Positions 1-9,973 of a DNA stretch of 40,805 nucleotides are shown piece after piece. The notes beneath the pieces were generated by a model that worked only from the letters and a program-made list of their open reading frames with translations, had not been told where the DNA came from and did not search any database. Positions within the stretch are counted from its first letter, which is position 1, and every line of letters starts with the position of its first letter. The stretch comes from Saprospirales bacterium. Lineage in GTDB: Bacteria; Bacteroidota; Bacteroidia; Chitinophagales; Saprospiraceae. A program made the position numbers and the translations under genes. The stretch is from positions 1-40,805 of the forward strand of contig REEO01000029.1 of NCBI GenBank assembly GCA_007695035.1, written 5' to 3'.

Positions 1-3000
1 TTCCACTCAGGTCAGTAACCTGAACGTATATATCAACTTCTCCGTCACGAGCTTCAATATCCTCGCAACAGAAATCCATAAACTCCTGCCATTCAGTGCG
101 GCTGTTACCACACTGGCTGTTTTTGGAGAAGTTATTGTCGTCTCTAGATCTTCTCACCAATATAGACTCCACACCACAATTATCCCATGAGCCATCGTCA
201 AAGGCATCTACAAATACACGTGCAAATCCTTGAGTACCACCACCAAGAGAAACTCGAGTGTCGAGGTCACAAATCGCAACAGGTGCTACGTCGTCAACTA
301 CGGTTAATTGAGTCACACATTCAGCGGTATTGCCACATCCATCATTGGCACTATAAATAACCAGGTGAGTACCTACAGGAATTCCGGAAATAATCCAGTT
401 ATCATTGATATTATCAACATTACCTCCAGTAGAACTCACCGTATAGTTCACATCATCTGAACAAGCGTCCTCAGGAAGCGCATCAATGGCCCCCGTTGCA
501 AACAAACTCTCCAGGGTAGCATCCCAGGTGCCTTCGCAAGCATTGAATTCGGTACTTACAGTCACAGCTGGCAAACACTCAATCTCAGGAGTCGTATTGT
601 TGTCAATTTTGATCACCTGAGTAACTGTTCTGCTTTCATCAGTACACCAGTCAACCAATCTCCAATTCCTCAATATTTTGAACTCACCTGGACAATCGTT
701 TATAACAATATCCGTGTATGTAGTGAGAACATTAGGGCACTTACCACCTGGTTCTCCGGTCACAGAAGGATGAGGATGTCCCTGATTATCCACTGCAAAA
801 TTCTGCGTACAATTCAAGGTAATATCATCGGGTAGTGTAAGTTCATCAAGTCCGGTGCGCAATACCTCAATGGTTTGAACACAAGAAGAAGAATTACCAG
901 AAGCATCAATTGCTGTCCACGTTCTCTGGATTTCTTGAATAACCTCATCACAGTCCCCAAAATTAATCACATTGTCATCGAAAGTAACATCGGCAAGACT
1001 GCAATTGTCGGAGGGGTCAACCCTGTCAGCATCAACTTCTAATATCAGCTCTACTTCGCTAATTTCACCACCTGCAGCCGTAAATGCTGAAAGGAAAGTA
1101 GTCTCAAAACGGACTGTCCATACTCCCTGGGCAGATTCACCTGCAAAATTAAAGAATACGGGACCCGCACCGGCAGCTATTGTACCATTGATGGGCTGTA
1201 AAGGAGCACCCTCAGTGAACTGAATGAGCTGATCATAAGCAGTAATAACTTCTCCCTGGTCATCGAAGGTTACATCGAATGTAAAAGTACCCGCATTAAA
1301 GGTGGTCGCATTGTATATAGTTTGAGTTGTACCGTCAGGACTCTCCAGAATAATACTGTTGTTGTGAGGCCTCAACATTTCCATATCCACACGCAATTTA
1401 ACATCAGCAATGGTAAAATCATCATCCAGGTCACTGAAGTCAAATTCATATTCAATTTCCTCTGGTGCTGGACCAAAGGCCACGTTACCAAATTCATCGT
1501 TCAGGCCGGTAAATGCTATGCTGAACGGCTCATTGTCAAATGCTGGTGCCGGTTCTTCCGGAATATCCTCTCCGCACAAGACGGTAATATCTCTACATTC
1601 AATGACAGGATCCAATTTATCTTCAAATAATACAGTACCCCAACACTTATTTCCAGTTTCCGGATCGGTCACAGAATATATAAATTGCTGGTCGATGTAA
1701 TCGGGAAGAAAGAGGTCTTCCAGGTCAACCACATTGCCGTCGCTATCTGTAAATTCAAGGATATAATCATCGTAACATTTGTAAGGACCGCCCTCCAAAA
1801 ACATATCCGCATTCAGGTTCACTGAACAATTATCATCTACACTTATATTAACATGATCGTTACATGCCAGTGAAGTAATCGGATTAGGGAAATCATTGAT
1901 GGTGACATTGAAACAGCAGGTACTCAAATTTCCGGCCCCATCTTCGGTTTCGAAACAGTTTGTAACAGTACCTACTTCAAAAGTACTGCCGGATGGCAAA
2001 CCGTCAGTTTGAACAACATCTCCTCCACCGCCAATGGAATAAAAGACTTCTCCTACAAAACCCCTGGGAGGTCCCCATGAACAATCAATGGGGCCAGCGG
2101 TAGTAATCGCACAACCGTCAGAAAGGTCCATCGACAGATTCCCATCAGTCTGGAAATCATTGGCTATACCGGCAAAATGAAGACTGCTGTACATCCATCC
2201 ACCACTGGTTGGGCTATTGTCCCAAATGATAATACCTCTCGTCTCATTCGGAGGGATAATCAAAGCCCCTGCAGGAACAGGTATTTCGGTGTAAGTATCC
2301 AAATCATTCACATCACCGGCTACAGTAGAAGTTACTGTTTCGATACTTACCAAATCCCAATTCACATCTAAAAATCCACCGTAATTGGCATGGTCATCAT
2401 TGGTAACATATATCTCGTATTCGCGGGTTCCAACATTAGGAATGGGCTGCGTAAAATTGTCAATTACGATCGGGTCATTTGTTTCATTGATCAACAAAAA
2501 TGCTGAACCATACCAAAGTGAGTTAACTGATACAGTTGACCCTTCATATCCCCATAGACTTCCGGCATCTTCAAAGGGGCAGTTATCGGTAACACTAACA
2601 TTGTATTCTACAATTCGATTACATTCTCCACCACCCAAACTAATATTAATATCATTGGGGCAGTCCAAAAGAGGAGGTTCCTCATCAACTACGGTTACAG
2701 TCACATTGCAATCGCCTAATCCCTCTGCGGTGATAATCACTTCTGTGGTGCCCACAGGGTAAAAATCGGAGGCATCCGCATCATTATTATATGTGTTAGT
2801 AATTTCAACATCTGCACAAGCTGTACCCTCCAGAGTAGGCAAATCAATATTTACAAAAGCTCCGCACTCACCCGGATCATTACCAACTTGTATTAAACTG
2901 GGAGGACATTCCGTTAATTCGCAAACACCGGCTGCGTCAAGCACCTCGACCGTAAAGTCTGCTACGGCACCCCAGGTAAATAGACCCGGCAAATCACATG

Positions 3001-3856
3001 GATCATCCAGGTCATTAACTGAATAGGCACTGGTTTCCCAAACCAGAATTCTCATGGTTGTAGTTCCAAGTTGAGCGTCAGAGGGCACAGTAAATTGAAA
3101 GCTCGCATCAGTACCGGCGGGGGTGCTTTGACCATCCCAGTCACCAATTATTTCGTCAGAAGAAAATTCAAAATCCTGATTCCAATCCACCCAAACAACT
3201 GAAATAACATCCCAACTGCCGGTTCCTGTACAATTACTGATGACCATATCTAAATCATAGGTACCACCACGATTCAAATCAGCCGTGTCAGTTGTAGCGT
3301 CTATGACACCGGTTTGACCGGGACATCCGGCAAACCAATCAATATCGTTGGATTCTCCGATTAATGAAGCAGATTCCAATTGAGAATAGTCAGCATTGGT
3401 TGGGCCTACATTGCAATATCCTGCAGTACCAGTCCCACAAGTTAAACATTCAACTGTCGTTGTTCGACATCCACCAGCTGAATTACAATTGCTATCAGAA
3501 TTAACATGCACATATAAGTCATCACTGCTGGTAGTAATAACTTCTACAGGAGTAACTCCGGAAGCAATTACCGGGCCGGTTGACGAACCCTCGCGAATGG
3601 TCAGGTAGTCCGTACTAATGTCACTGGTAAACTCATAAGTATCTCCACTACTGATATTGGTAATATGAGAGTATTCATCCGCGAAAATACAGGTAGAAAT
3701 TGTCACAACATCACCCACATCATCTGGAGCATTAACAGCGGAAGTGGGCCACTGCCAATCATTTGTACATTGAGCTTGAAGACCATTTAGCCCCAAGAAG
3801 AGAGGCAAAGCGAAAATCAAGCTGATCGTTGAAATTTTTGTAATAACTTTTTTCAT
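1..3856 (-). CDS. Giant secreted HYR/GEVED multidomain surface protein, 3' end outside window
   Basis: The frame starts at the ATG whose complement is 3854-3856 and stays open for 1285 codons to the left edge, so the C-terminus is missing. Residues 1-29 are a signal peptide ending in GLQAQ. About 140-290 resembles a GEVED domain (it includes VVWVDWNQDFEF). HYR-like modules follow, for example from about 308 and 388 (LLDCPNDINISLGG). About 775-950 resembles a proprotein-convertase P-domain. Near 1189 the motif DDVAPVAICDLDTRVSLGG begins a Cys-rich module shared with the N-terminus of the protein at 9974-13063. Such Bacteroidota proteins are normally exported by Sec and then by T9SS; a C-terminal sorting domain is expected beyond the window but is not visible. 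The role is probably adhesin or matrix protein (inference). A small exported orphan lies 74 bases upstream on the same strand. Confidence 0.9.
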   Translation of the reverse strand, partial: MKKVITKISTISLIFALPLFLGLNGLQAQCTNDWQWPTSAVNAPDDVGDVVTISTCIFADEYSHITNISSGDTYEFTSDISTDYLTIREGSSTGPVIASGVTPVEVITTSSDDLYVHVNSDSNCNSAGGCRTTTVECLTCGTGTAGYCNVGPTNADYSQLESASLIGESNDIDWFAGCPGQTGVIDATTDTADLNRGGTYDLDMVISNCTGTGSWDVISVVWVDWNQDFEFSSDEIIGDWDGQSTPAGTDASFQFTVPSDAQLGTTTMRILVWETSAYSVNDLDDPCDLPGLFTWGAVADFTVEVLDAAGVCELTECPPSLIQVGNDPGECGAFVNIDLPTLEGTACADVEITNTYNNDADASDFYPVGTTEVIITAEGLGDCNVTVTVVDEEPPLLDCPNDINISLGGGECNRIVEYNVSVTDNCPFEDAGSLWGYEGSTVSVNSLWYGSAFLLINETNDPIVIDNFTQPIPNVGTREYEIYVTNDDHANYGGFLDVNWDLVSIETVTSTVAGDVNDLDTYTEIPVPAGALIIPPNETRGIIIWDNSPTSGGWMYSSLHFAGIANDFQTDGNLSMDLSDGCAITTAGPIDCSWGPPRGFVGEVFYSIGGGGDVVQTDGLPSGSTFEVGTVTNCFETEDGAGNLSTCCFNVTINDFPNPITSLACNDHVNISVDDNCSVNLNADMFLEGGPYKCYDDYILEFTDSDGNVVDLEDLFLPDYIDQQFIYSVTDPETGNKCWGTVLFEDKLDPVIECRDITVLCGEDIPEEPAPAFDNEPFSIAFTGLNDEFGNVAFGPAPEEIEYEFDFSDLDDDFTIADVKLRVDMEMLRPHNNSIILESPDGTTQTIYNATTFNAGTFTFDVTFDDQGEVITAYDQLIQFTEGAPLQPINGTIAAGAGPVFFNFAGESAQGVWTVRFETTFLSAFTAAGGEISEVELILEVDADRVDPSDNCSLADVTFDDNVINFGDCDEVIQEIQRTWTAIDASGNSSSCVQTIEVLRTGLDELTLPDDITLNCTQNFAVDNQGHPHPSVTGEPGGKCPNVLTTYTDIVINDCPGEFKILRNWRLVDWCTDESRTVTQVIKIDNNTTPEIECLPAVTVSTEFNACEGTWDATLESLFATGAIDALPEDACSDDVNYTVSSTGGNVDNINDNWIISGIPVGTHLVIYSANDGCGNTAECVTQLTVVDDVAPVAICDLDTRVSLGGGTQGFARVFVDAFDDGSWDNCGVESILVRRSRDDNNFSKNSQCGNSRTEWQEFMDFCCEDIEARDGEVDIYVQVTDLSG

Positions 3857-3930
3857 GAGATTATAGATTTTAGTATTGTAATAATGGCCATTACCTAAGA
3901 TTGAGTAATGGATTCTCACAATTTTACTTA

Positions 3931-4461
3931 TTATCGGTTATCGTTGATAAATTCAATAAAGTTCTCCAGCGATTGCATTTCCCCGCTGGAAATATCAATT
4001 GAGGTAATTGCCAATTGCAATTCAGCTGTAGCCAATTTGAAGGCCGGAGTTATCTGAATGATATTGCCCTGACTTGCGATGTTGCCGTCATCACCATCAA
4101 AAAGGTTTTCGGTCATGTAATTGTTATTATCCGGAGGAGCTATGACTGAAAGACTCCAGGCAAAAGCTTCTTGAATATCGATATCTCCCTGCCTGAAGGT
4201 TTTGAAAGCACTGCCAAAGTAGTTTATCAAACTCTTATTCACCTCAATAATTTCGGCGTGATTAGGATTCATTTCTATCCCTCTTACCAGTAGGGCTTTT
4301 TGCTTGTTGATCATTTGTTCAAAAGCATCCATTGTTTTAGTAGAAATATCTCCAACAGTTTGAGCATTCACTTCATTCTGTCCGGGAGAAAAGGCGAATA
4401 TGGCAAGGAATGCACCAGCCATTAGTTTTGAAACAATTTTCCTGAAAATTTTTGACTTCAT
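3931..4461 (-). CDS. Small exported protein of unknown function
   Basis: This 176-residue protein is not recognised. The start at 4461 is preferred over an in-frame ATG ten codons upstream because it puts a normal signal peptide at the N-terminus: MKSKIFRK, then a hydrophobic stretch, then cleavage after NEVNA. The mature part is mostly helical-looking (EQMINKQKALLVRG, EIIEVNKSLINYFGSAFKTF), with a polar loop rich in N and D, and ends in NDNR. It has no Cys in the mature part and no recognisable catalytic motif. It lies immediately upstream of the giant surface protein gene on the same strand, so the two may be cotranscribed, and it may be a periplasmic or surface partner. That role is inference from position only. 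Confidence 0.7.
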   Translation of the reverse strand: MKSKIFRKIVSKLMAGAFLAIFAFSPGQNEVNAQTVGDISTKTMDAFEQMINKQKALLVRGIEMNPNHAEIIEVNKSLINYFGSAFKTFRQGDIDIQEAFAWSLSVIAPPDNNNYMTENLFDGDDGNIASQGNIIQITPAFKLATAELQLAITSIDISSGEMQSLENFIEFINDNR

Positions 4462-4487
4462 GGGATAAAGTTTTGATGATATTAAAT

Positions 4488-5018
4488 TCATTTGGTAAAT
4501 GAGAATCTTATATTAAGATTATTATTAATTTGTAAGATATTATATTCTAGTGTTCTATGGGTAATCGATGAATTATTTGCACTTGTATCCTCAACCCATC
4601 TTTTACTTTGCTGCAAAAAAAATTCCACAAATTCAAATTCTGACAACCTTTGAAAAACATTTGCAGAGTTATTCGAAAATAGAGCCAAATAACCAAATAG
4701 AGGCATAACCACAAATTTGGATGGCTTATTTTGAATAGAAGTTTTGCTCAGAAAAATTTTGGAAAAGAAGTGGGGATAAGACTTGCGAAACTCACTAAAA
4801 CTACTTGATATACAGCAAATAATATAACTGCCAAAGCTAACCAAAAGGTAGCCATGAACAGGTCTTTTAAACTTGCCAGGTAACATTTTCATGAGATCGT
4901 CTTTCACACACTGTCGAAGGCCAATTATTTTCCGGCCCTGGATGAACCAATGATATACGTCTTTTAATTCAATCTGCTTAAGCGCAAAAGTAAGGACAAT
5001 GCAAGCGCTTAAAGACAA
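4488..5018 (-). CDS. Doubtful open frame, no recognised domain
   Basis: An open frame of 176 codons in AT-rich DNA, beginning at TTG. The nearest internal ATG codons are more than 40 codons in (near MKMLPGKF). The translation is rich in F, S, K and I, has a hydrophobic stretch (GYLLVSFGSYIICCISSS) and matches nothing I know. An open frame this long in AT-rich sequence is unlikely by chance, so it may be a real orphan gene, a decayed gene or a misleading frame. It ends 26 bases before the next gene. No promoter was found. Confidence 0.25.
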   Translation of the reverse strand: MSLSACIVLTFALKQIELKDVYHWFIQGRKIIGLRQCVKDDLMKMLPGKFKRPVHGYLLVSFGSYIICCISSSFSEFRKSYPHFFSKIFLSKTSIQNKPSKFVVMPLFGYLALFSNNSANVFQRLSEFEFVEFFLQQSKRWVEDTSANNSSITHRTLEYNILQINNNLNIRFSFTK

Positions 5019-5590
5019 GTAGTTGGGTAATTTTTAGATTAAAAATATTTTAAATTCTTTAATAACTATAAAATAGTGTTTTTTAAATTATTTTTTATCA
5101 TAATATGTTATTGTGGGAATTAAAACACCTAAATCACCTTTAATTGGTGAGAATTCATCTCTTCTATAAGCTGATATACAATATTTTAGGATTATTTTCC
5201 CAAGTCTGCTAAAGTCGAACAGCTAATATTAGGTAAAAATTGCACTGGAGCAACACTACCTTCGCAATTTATTGTTTATCTGAATATTATACATTAATAT
5301 ATATTTTCTTTGTAAAAAAGGTATAACTTTTCCTAACTACATTCCTCCCCACATAATGACCGATTGTTAGGACTGAAGTGATTAATCTGCTAAGGGGTGA
5401 TTTGGGAAGGAAGAAAGATAAGGTAGAACGCCCCAGGTAAATAAACCTCGCCAAAACTTCACTCACTTAACATTGGCGTAAGAAGGAACAGTACTAAGGC
5501 AATGACGTAGGAATTTACTCCCCATTTGTACTTTAATGCGGCAAAGTATCCATGCAGTTAAGACATGGTCGGCAGGATTATCTCCATCAA
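5019..5590. other. Intergenic region, no gene seen
   Basis: About 570 bases between the PorP/SprF stop and the doubtful frame to its left. Bases 5019-5340 are strongly AT-rich with many stops in all frames; 5341-5590 are of more average composition. Only very short open frames are present. No tRNA, repeat array or convincing terminator hairpin with a T-tract was recognised. Confidence 0.6.
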
Positions 5591-6508
5591 TTACTTGTCC
5601 TCATTCCCATTCAATCTAATCGAAAGACTGAACTCGTGAGAACCGTTGGAATAATCCTGGAATGTTTGGAAAGAGAGGTCATAGGAATAATAGAGCCTTA
5701 CATTATCAAATCGGGTGCCTATCAAAAACCCAAGCCGGTCTCCTTCTCCGGTTGAATAAGACAAGCCTGCTGCAAGTTGCTCATCCAAAAAGTGAGCAAG
5801 TACGTTGAAGTCGATTTGAAATGGGATATTCCGCAGTCTTTTTACAAATACAGAGGGCTCTAAGGTCATTCCGTAATTGGGAACCTCAAATCGATAGCCC
5901 AGGAGGAGGTTGAAATACTCAAAAAGGCTAACGCTCGAGTCGTCTTCAAAGCTGACGTCATCAATGCGCGCTCTCACCATATCAGGAGCCGCCAATCCAA
6001 AAAAGAACCGATCTTGGAATTCCCCGTAAATACCTGCGCTCAAATCAAAATAATTGATTCCATTTGCAGCATCTTCAATAATGGGATCTCCGGGCTCGTA
6101 AAGATCACTTAGAAACACATCATTGCTCAAGCTGAAGCGCTCCAGCTCAGTTGAAAGACCCACGGACCATTTCCAATCATCGCCACCGAAACGGTAACTG
6201 TAGGAAAGCCTAGTGCGCAATTGGCGCTCTACTCCAAATTCTCTACCGGAAATTATAAGGCCGAGTCCCACTCGATCATCCATTACGCTGCCGTCATAAC
6301 TGAATGTATAGGCTCTTGGAGCTCCCTGGAAAGAACTCCAATTGTTGCGATAATTCAGCATAAAATGGTGCCCTCCGTGCAACCCTGCAGCTGCAGGATT
6401 AATCAGCACGGGATTGAGGTGATACTGCGTGTAATCCGCATGGTCCTGGGAAAAACCAACGGCCATTGTTAAAAAACCTGCAAGTAAGGTCAAGTATATC
6501 TTTCTCAT
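5591..6508 (-). CDS. PorP/SprF family type IX secretion outer-membrane protein
   Basis: A 305-residue protein with a signal peptide (MRKIYLTLLAGFLTMAVGFS) and the family opening QDHADYTQYHLNPVLINPAA, followed by GGHHFMLNYRNNW. The rest is alternating beta-strand sequence typical of an outer-membrane barrel, ending in the strand EFSLSIRLNG. The length matches the PorP/SprF family, whose members work with the T9SS. In Flavobacterium, SprF is needed for secretion of the type B adhesin SprB. Here the gene starts 32 bases after the stop of a type B adhesin gene on the same strand, so the two are almost certainly one transcription unit, and this protein is the likely dedicated export or anchoring partner of that adhesin (inference from family and position). 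Confidence 0.93.
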   Translation of the reverse strand: MRKIYLTLLAGFLTMAVGFSQDHADYTQYHLNPVLINPAAAGLHGGHHFMLNYRNNWSSFQGAPRAYTFSYDGSVMDDRVGLGLIISGREFGVERQLRTRLSYSYRFGGDDWKWSVGLSTELERFSLSNDVFLSDLYEPGDPIIEDAANGINYFDLSAGIYGEFQDRFFFGLAAPDMVRARIDDVSFEDDSSVSLFEYFNLLLGYRFEVPNYGMTLEPSVFVKRLRNIPFQIDFNVLAHFLDEQLAAGLSYSTGEGDRLGFLIGTRFDNVRLYYSYDLSFQTFQDYSNGSHEFSLSIRLNGNEDK

Positions 6509-6540
6509 GGTAAAATCTCTTTCAGTGCTTTAGTAAATTA

Positions 6541-9500
6541 TTAACGGAGTTCTCTCAAGACGGTAACTGTTCCCCTGTAAACTTCACGCCCGCCGGTATT
6601 GTCAAACACCTCCAAAACCCACATATATGTATCCTCATTTACAGCATTTCCTCTGTTAGTAGTACCCTCCCAATCATTTCGGTAGTTGTTCTGCTCAAAA
6701 ATCACTTGTCCGCCCCGGTTAAATATCCGTAGGACATTGTTGGTGGTTTCCGCGCATTTGATGATCAAATTGTCATTTCGGCCACTGCCATTGGGGGTAA
6801 TTACCAACCTTCCCTCAAAACAGTCTTCATCAAAACAATTAGGCACTTCAATATCAATACTTCTAACACAACCGCCATTATCTCGCACAAAAACCTCCCA
6901 TTCTCCGGAGGGCATATTTGTAAAAGTATTAGACCCTTGAAACTGGGTTCCATCAATACTAAATTGATAAGGGGAAACTCCGCCTGTAGCCAGCAAATTC
7001 AAATCTGCCTGGTTGGTAAAGTCATTGCAATCAAGGGACAGGACCTCAAGATTCAAATCCATATTGGGTTCATTGACTTCAAATTGCTCTTCTATGACCA
7101 CACCGGACTCGTTATCGGTAATTGTCACAGAACAAATTCCCGCCCCCACTCCATCAATGGATGAGGTGGTAGATGATTGACCGCTGTCACAAATCCATTG
7201 ATAAGTATAATCTCCTGAACCTCCGGCAACCATCAATGTGATGCTTCCGGTTTCATCTCCTCTACAGGCGACATCCTGAATTAAAGCACCAATTTCCAGA
7301 GCACCGGGAAGTCTAATCGTTCCTGCATCTACGTGACATCCATTGGCATCAGTAACCACCAAGGTATAGTTTCCACCAGGAATACCGGTCAATTCAGGAC
7401 TGTTGGGCAAATCTCCAGGCCCCCAATCAAAGTCATATGGTGTAATGCCTCCACTAACCACGACGCTTATCTCACCGCTATCTGTCCCATCGTCATCAAC
7501 GAGATTAATTTCTTCTATGGTGAGTTCATCAGGTTCATTGATTACAAACTCAAACTCAGAAACACAGGGGGTACCAATTTCTTCTACCACTAGGATGCAG
7601 GTATCGGGTCCGAGGCCAGTAACTTCGAGACCAGTATTGCCCTCGTCACACGACCAGGAAAAAGCGAACCCCTCAGCATCTCCGTCCAGCTCGACAAATA
7701 TGGATCCGTCCATTTCGCCATGACAACTCACGTCATTTACCGTAAATTCAGCAGGAACTGGAGCACATAGCACAATTGGTTCCGGGATAATTTCACAACC
7801 CGCTTCATCGGTAATCGTAACAGAATACAGACCGCCTTCAAGACCTGTTATTTCACTGCCATCTCCCACATCGGGATCCCAGGTGAAAGACAATTCTCCT
7901 GTACCACCAGAAGCTTCAATAGAGATCGACCCATTGTCAAAATCAGGTTCAGTAGGAAATTCAAGATCTATATTTTCAATGACAATCTCATCGGCTTCTC
8001 CCACTACAATATTGTCAAGTACAGCTTCTTCAGCACCACCGTCATAAGTGACAGTCACACTATATGAACCGGCTATAAGACCTCCGGGGTTGATTTCGCC
8101 ATCGGCAATATCGGAAGGACCGCTCCAACTTATATTTTCAAAAGGAGTACAGGCCTGGCTCAATACCAGCTCTATACTACCATCACTCCCTCCAAAACAG
8201 GTGGCATCATTAACCAAAGCCTCGATCATGCATTCACAAATAATAGAAAATGTGCCCTCACCCCCAATGGCCGGAACTTCATTTTCATCCTCGTCAATCA
8301 CAAATATAGGTCCATCGTCTCCTCTGGCAATTACGGTGGTTTCCGTTTCACAGTCTCCCACCACTTCAAAACACAATTCAATAATGGAGGCCCCATCAGA
8401 AAGGGTTATGCCATTTAAATTGGGTTCAAAGAAAAACACCCTGAATTCTCCGTCGTCGGTATTCAAATCATTGACATCCAGCCCCTGAGATAGGCCCGTG
8501 GCATTATATGATTCGTAGTTCAACTGACTGGGGTCCCATTCGAGAAATAAATCCTGGAATGCCAAAATGTTGTCAAACCCAAAAACATTAAGGTCGATAC
8601 AAACAATATCTCCCGGCTGCCCAGAAGAACTTTCAGGAACAAAAGAAAGTCCATCAAAATCACCGGTTACGGTCACCCCCCCGGGAGTTAAAACAGGATC
8701 CAGGGTAACATCATCTCCATCAACCTCACCTATAAAATCTATGGGTAATGGACTTGAGGTAAATTCAAAGGGAGAAAACTGACCTGTGCTTCCGATAATA
8801 TCAAAACATACCTCATAAATAACAGAATTGTCAGGGACCGTTACTGGTTGCCCACTCGGGTCATTATAAGATAGGTTGACCCGACCGTTGTCGGTTTGTC
8901 CGGTTCCAAAATTGCCCATGGTCATATTGGGCAGATTGAAATTTTGAATGCGGTTGAATTCCAATATGTCGGGGTCCCATTGATTGGTATATTGCATGCT
9001 GATTATATCAGTAAATCCTATCACACTGACTTCCACACACACTTCATCGCCATTCTCACCACTCACCTGGTTAGCAAAAACTTCTAATTGGGTAAACTCC
9101 GGACAATCTTCACCTGGCACATCAACTTCTCCCCCACCAAAAGTGGTCTCACTCGTGACATCAATATCCATGAGATTGGCGTCCAGCTGGATAATTCCAG
9201 GAGAGAGGGTTGATCCTCCAGGGTTAAAAGAAATTTCTGAAAAACTACATTCAGATCCAATTACCTCAAAGGAAATACTGAATAAAACATCCCCATCATC
9301 GAGAGTCAATCCCTCCGGTTCAGTCCATGCAAGACCGGCAAATCTGCCTTCGTTGGAGATTCCGTGGTCAGGGGGTCCTCCAAGCACATTGCCAGAAACC
9401 CCGGCCTGATCATTAAAGTTGGTAAACTCTATAAACTCGAGAACGGACTGGTCCCAACTAAATGCGAATTCTGCAACAACCAACATCTCAAAGTCCTCTA

Positions 9501-9630
9501 CAGATAGATCCACTTCAATAATATCACCCGGTTCTGCAGTGTGACTAGAAAAACTAAAAGTGGGTTGTGCAACAACCGACACGGTGGAAATAACCATCCA
9601 CAATAGTGCCAATACAACTGTTATCCTCAT
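6541..9630 (-). CDS. T9SS type B adhesin with cohesin-like and SprB repeats
   Basis: The start at 9630 (MRITVVLALLWMVIS) gives a clean signal peptide; the frame extends further upstream but that part is not protein-like. The product has 1029 residues. Residues about 22-460 contain three cohesin-like beta domains with the pattern GDIIEVDLSVEDF / SFSWDQSVLEF: near 22, 178 and 323. About 463-930 is a chain of SprB-type repeats, several with a C-x-G-x-x-x-GSI core (TCFGGSDGSIEL, SCHGEMDGSIFV, ACRGDETGSITL). About 935-1029 is the gliding-motility-associated type B sorting domain (LVITPNGSGRNDNLIIK, IFNRGGQVIFE). It is probably a surface adhesin exported by T9SS with the PorP/SprF protein encoded directly downstream. 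Confidence 0.93.
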   Translation of the reverse strand: MRITVVLALLWMVISTVSVVAQPTFSFSSHTAEPGDIIEVDLSVEDFEMLVVAEFAFSWDQSVLEFIEFTNFNDQAGVSGNVLGGPPDHGISNEGRFAGLAWTEPEGLTLDDGDVLFSISFEVIGSECSFSEISFNPGGSTLSPGIIQLDANLMDIDVTSETTFGGGEVDVPGEDCPEFTQLEVFANQVSGENGDEVCVEVSVIGFTDIISMQYTNQWDPDILEFNRIQNFNLPNMTMGNFGTGQTDNGRVNLSYNDPSGQPVTVPDNSVIYEVCFDIIGSTGQFSPFEFTSSPLPIDFIGEVDGDDVTLDPVLTPGGVTVTGDFDGLSFVPESSSGQPGDIVCIDLNVFGFDNILAFQDLFLEWDPSQLNYESYNATGLSQGLDVNDLNTDDGEFRVFFFEPNLNGITLSDGASIIELCFEVVGDCETETTVIARGDDGPIFVIDEDENEVPAIGGEGTFSIICECMIEALVNDATCFGGSDGSIELVLSQACTPFENISWSGPSDIADGEINPGGLIAGSYSVTVTYDGGAEEAVLDNIVVGEADEIVIENIDLEFPTEPDFDNGSISIEASGGTGELSFTWDPDVGDGSEITGLEGGLYSVTITDEAGCEIIPEPIVLCAPVPAEFTVNDVSCHGEMDGSIFVELDGDAEGFAFSWSCDEGNTGLEVTGLGPDTCILVVEEIGTPCVSEFEFVINEPDELTIEEINLVDDDGTDSGEISVVVSGGITPYDFDWGPGDLPNSPELTGIPGGNYTLVVTDANGCHVDAGTIRLPGALEIGALIQDVACRGDETGSITLMVAGGSGDYTYQWICDSGQSSTTSSIDGVGAGICSVTITDNESGVVIEEQFEVNEPNMDLNLEVLSLDCNDFTNQADLNLLATGGVSPYQFSIDGTQFQGSNTFTNMPSGEWEVFVRDNGGCVRSIDIEVPNCFDEDCFEGRLVITPNGSGRNDNLIIKCAETTNNVLRIFNRGGQVIFEQNNYRNDWEGTTNRGNAVNEDTYMWVLEVFDNTGGREVYRGTVTVLRELR

Positions 9631-9973
9631 GGTTAAAATTTTATTATGCCACGCAAATTTGTTGCAAATATAGCAAATAATACATCTGCAATATCTGTGA
9701 AAATATTTTTTGATCAAAACACACCTTCAGTTTGCCTGCAATAACAATTCCATTATTACAAGCCCATTAAATAAAATATAGCTTTTTTGTCAGGAAAACT
9801 GAAACGGCATCATGGACAGCCCTTCAATTGCCGGGACTTTTATAACTCACCCAGTCCAAACCCACCTAATGATTATCACTGTACAACTCCAACGAGCTCA
9901 ACAGGCCATTCCAACAATCATACTTTTACAGCAAGAAAACAATAATCAAAAACGCTTTATGCATTCAAATTTG
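9631..9973. promoter_or_regulatory. Intergenic region with a candidate -7 box for the adhesin operon
   Basis: There is no supported gene in these 343 bases. Bases 9665-9672 read CAAATATA, which is TATATTTG on the minus strand and fits the Bacteroidota -7 consensus TAnnTTTG, about 35 bases upstream of the adhesin start. No TTTG was found at the usual -33 spacing, so the promoter call is tentative. No terminator hairpin for the gene on the right was recognised. Confidence 0.4.
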
